Program-made: the position numbers and the translations under genes | Source of the DNA: Winogradskyella eckloniae | GTDB taxonomy: Bacteria > Bacteroidota > Bacteroidia > Flavobacteriales > Flavobacteriaceae | Assembly (NCBI RefSeq): GCF_013249045.1 | Contig: NZ_JABRWP010000006.1 | Span: 62,001 to 126,000, forward strand | Direction of reading: 5' to 3' | Length of the DNA stretch: 64,000 bases | The notes under the pieces: generated by a model | Database searches by the model: none | Told to the model about the DNA's origin: nothing | The model's input: the letters and a program-made list of their open reading frames with translations, nothing else | In this document: in pieces, positions 63,456 through 64,000 of the stretch | Layout: the number at the start of each line of letters is the position of its first letter | Position numbering within the stretch: the stretch's first letter is position 1

Positions 63456-64000
63456 TTATTTAGAATTGAGTTTAAAATTATCGTATTGTAACTCTTGCCA
63501 ATTACTGGTTCTTAATTCATAGATGTATTTGTGATATTTAGATTTAATTTGAGCAACATCTTCTTCATCTAGCGCTTTAGTGTTTAGTTGTTCATTTAAT
63601 ATAAAAGTGTTGTTATCAGAAAGGTTGAGTAGATATTTAAAATCCATTGATTTCGCATAATTAAAATTGTAGTTCGTAATGTGATAATCCCAGTTTACAG
63701 TGCTAGATGCTATGAGGATGATAAACGCGGCTTGCGTATTGACTCTAAACAAATACCAATTGTTTTTAATGGAACCTATTTTTAACAAGGTCGTTGCCAA
63801 ACCAATTGTTGCTAAGATTAAATACACTAAAACACCAATTCTTTTATAGGTTAACCCAAAGTAGTAGATGTACTGACTGTTTTTAAATGTGATACTAAAA
63901 ACAAGAAGAATATTGAGAATAATCCAAGTGTAGGCTAAACGTTTTAGAGTTTTGTTTTGCTCATAGAAGTTGAGATTTCCTCTAAAAACGTAAAGTAATA
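63456..64000 (-). CDS. DUF4173 membrane protein (5' truncated)
   Basis: The frame stays open to the right edge: upstream of the internal GTG at 63827 it reads LLYVFRGNLNFYEQNKTLK and YYFGLTYKRIGVLVYL in frame, so the start lies outside the window. These blocks and the following membrane segments match the C-terminal part of DUF4173 proteins. After the last helix a soluble tail (NLSDNNTFILNEQL; ELRTSNWQEL) ends the protein. Inner membrane; function unknown. Confidence 0.8.
   Translation of the reverse strand, partial: LLYVFRGNLNFYEQNKTLKRLAYTWIILNILLVFSITFKNSQYIYYFGLTYKRIGVLVYLILATIGLATTLLKIGSIKNNWYLFRVNTQAAFIILIASSTVNWDYHITNYNFNYAKSMDFKYLLNLSDNNTFILNEQLNTKALDEEDVAQIKSKYHKYIYELRTSNWQELQYDNFKLNSK

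Overview
The window is AT-rich DNA from a marine member of the Flavobacteriaceae (Bacteroidetes). The evidence is a TonB-dependent receptor with an N-terminal carboxypeptidase-regulatory domain, exported proteins with type A sorting tails for the type IX secretion system (T9SS), a tmRNA coding for the tag (A)GENNYALAA, and a very dense cluster of sulfatases and fucosidases of the kind used on brown-algal polysaccharides. No genus is claimed.

About 1.1-49.9 kb is a polysaccharide utilisation locus. I count 12 exported type I (S1) sulfatases, three GH29-type proteins, one GH95, one GH97, two long parallel beta-helix proteins ending in PDZ-like domains, two beta-propeller glycosidase candidates, two related TIM-barrel glycosidase candidates, two esterases and a DUF6786-like lipoprotein. 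There is one TonB-dependent receptor and no SusD partner. A formylglycine-generating enzyme (FGE) with both active-site cysteines lies at the right edge and could activate all the sulfatases. The most economical reading is a system for a sulfated, probably acetylated, alpha-L-fucose-rich glycan (fucoidan). The substrate is inferred from enzyme families only.

Layout: 3-1070 is the 3' part of a nucleotidyltransferase-GHMP kinase fusion. 1.1-10.5 kb (minus strand) holds an esterase, a sulfatase, an EF-hand esterase, a sulfatase, a GH117-like propeller, a DUF6786-like lipoprotein and GH97. 10.8-15.9 kb (minus) holds beta-helix protein 1 and GH95, with a lone sulfatase divergent at 16.3 kb. 18.0-37.4 kb (minus) runs from a divergent promoter at 37.4-37.6 kb through a GH29-like protein, a TIM barrel, three sulfatases, GH29, three more sulfatases, beta-helix protein 2 and a propeller. 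37.6-48.6 kb (plus) holds the receptor, GH29, a TIM barrel and three sulfatases. The order GH29-TIM barrel-three sulfatases is therefore mirrored around the central promoter. A 27-bp motif occurs upstream of GH97, GH95 and the lone sulfatase, each time in the same orientation relative to the gene.

Right of the locus the content becomes general: a T9SS surface protein, the tmRNA gene, a structured intergenic element, a second T9SS surface gene interrupted by an in-frame TGA, a saccharopine-dehydrogenase-like enzyme with an SDR, and a compact minus-strand cluster of membrane and hypothetical proteins (DUF1361, DUF2809, SanA-like, COQ4-like, DUF4173) running off the right edge.

Likely division of labour (inference): the receptor imports oligosaccharides, lipoprotein and periplasmic sulfatases and esterases strip substituents, GH29/GH95/GH97 and the candidate enzymes release sugars, and the FGE matures the sulfatases during export. 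No regulator, sugar transporter or fucose catabolic operon is visible, so the locus may continue to the left or depend on genes elsewhere.
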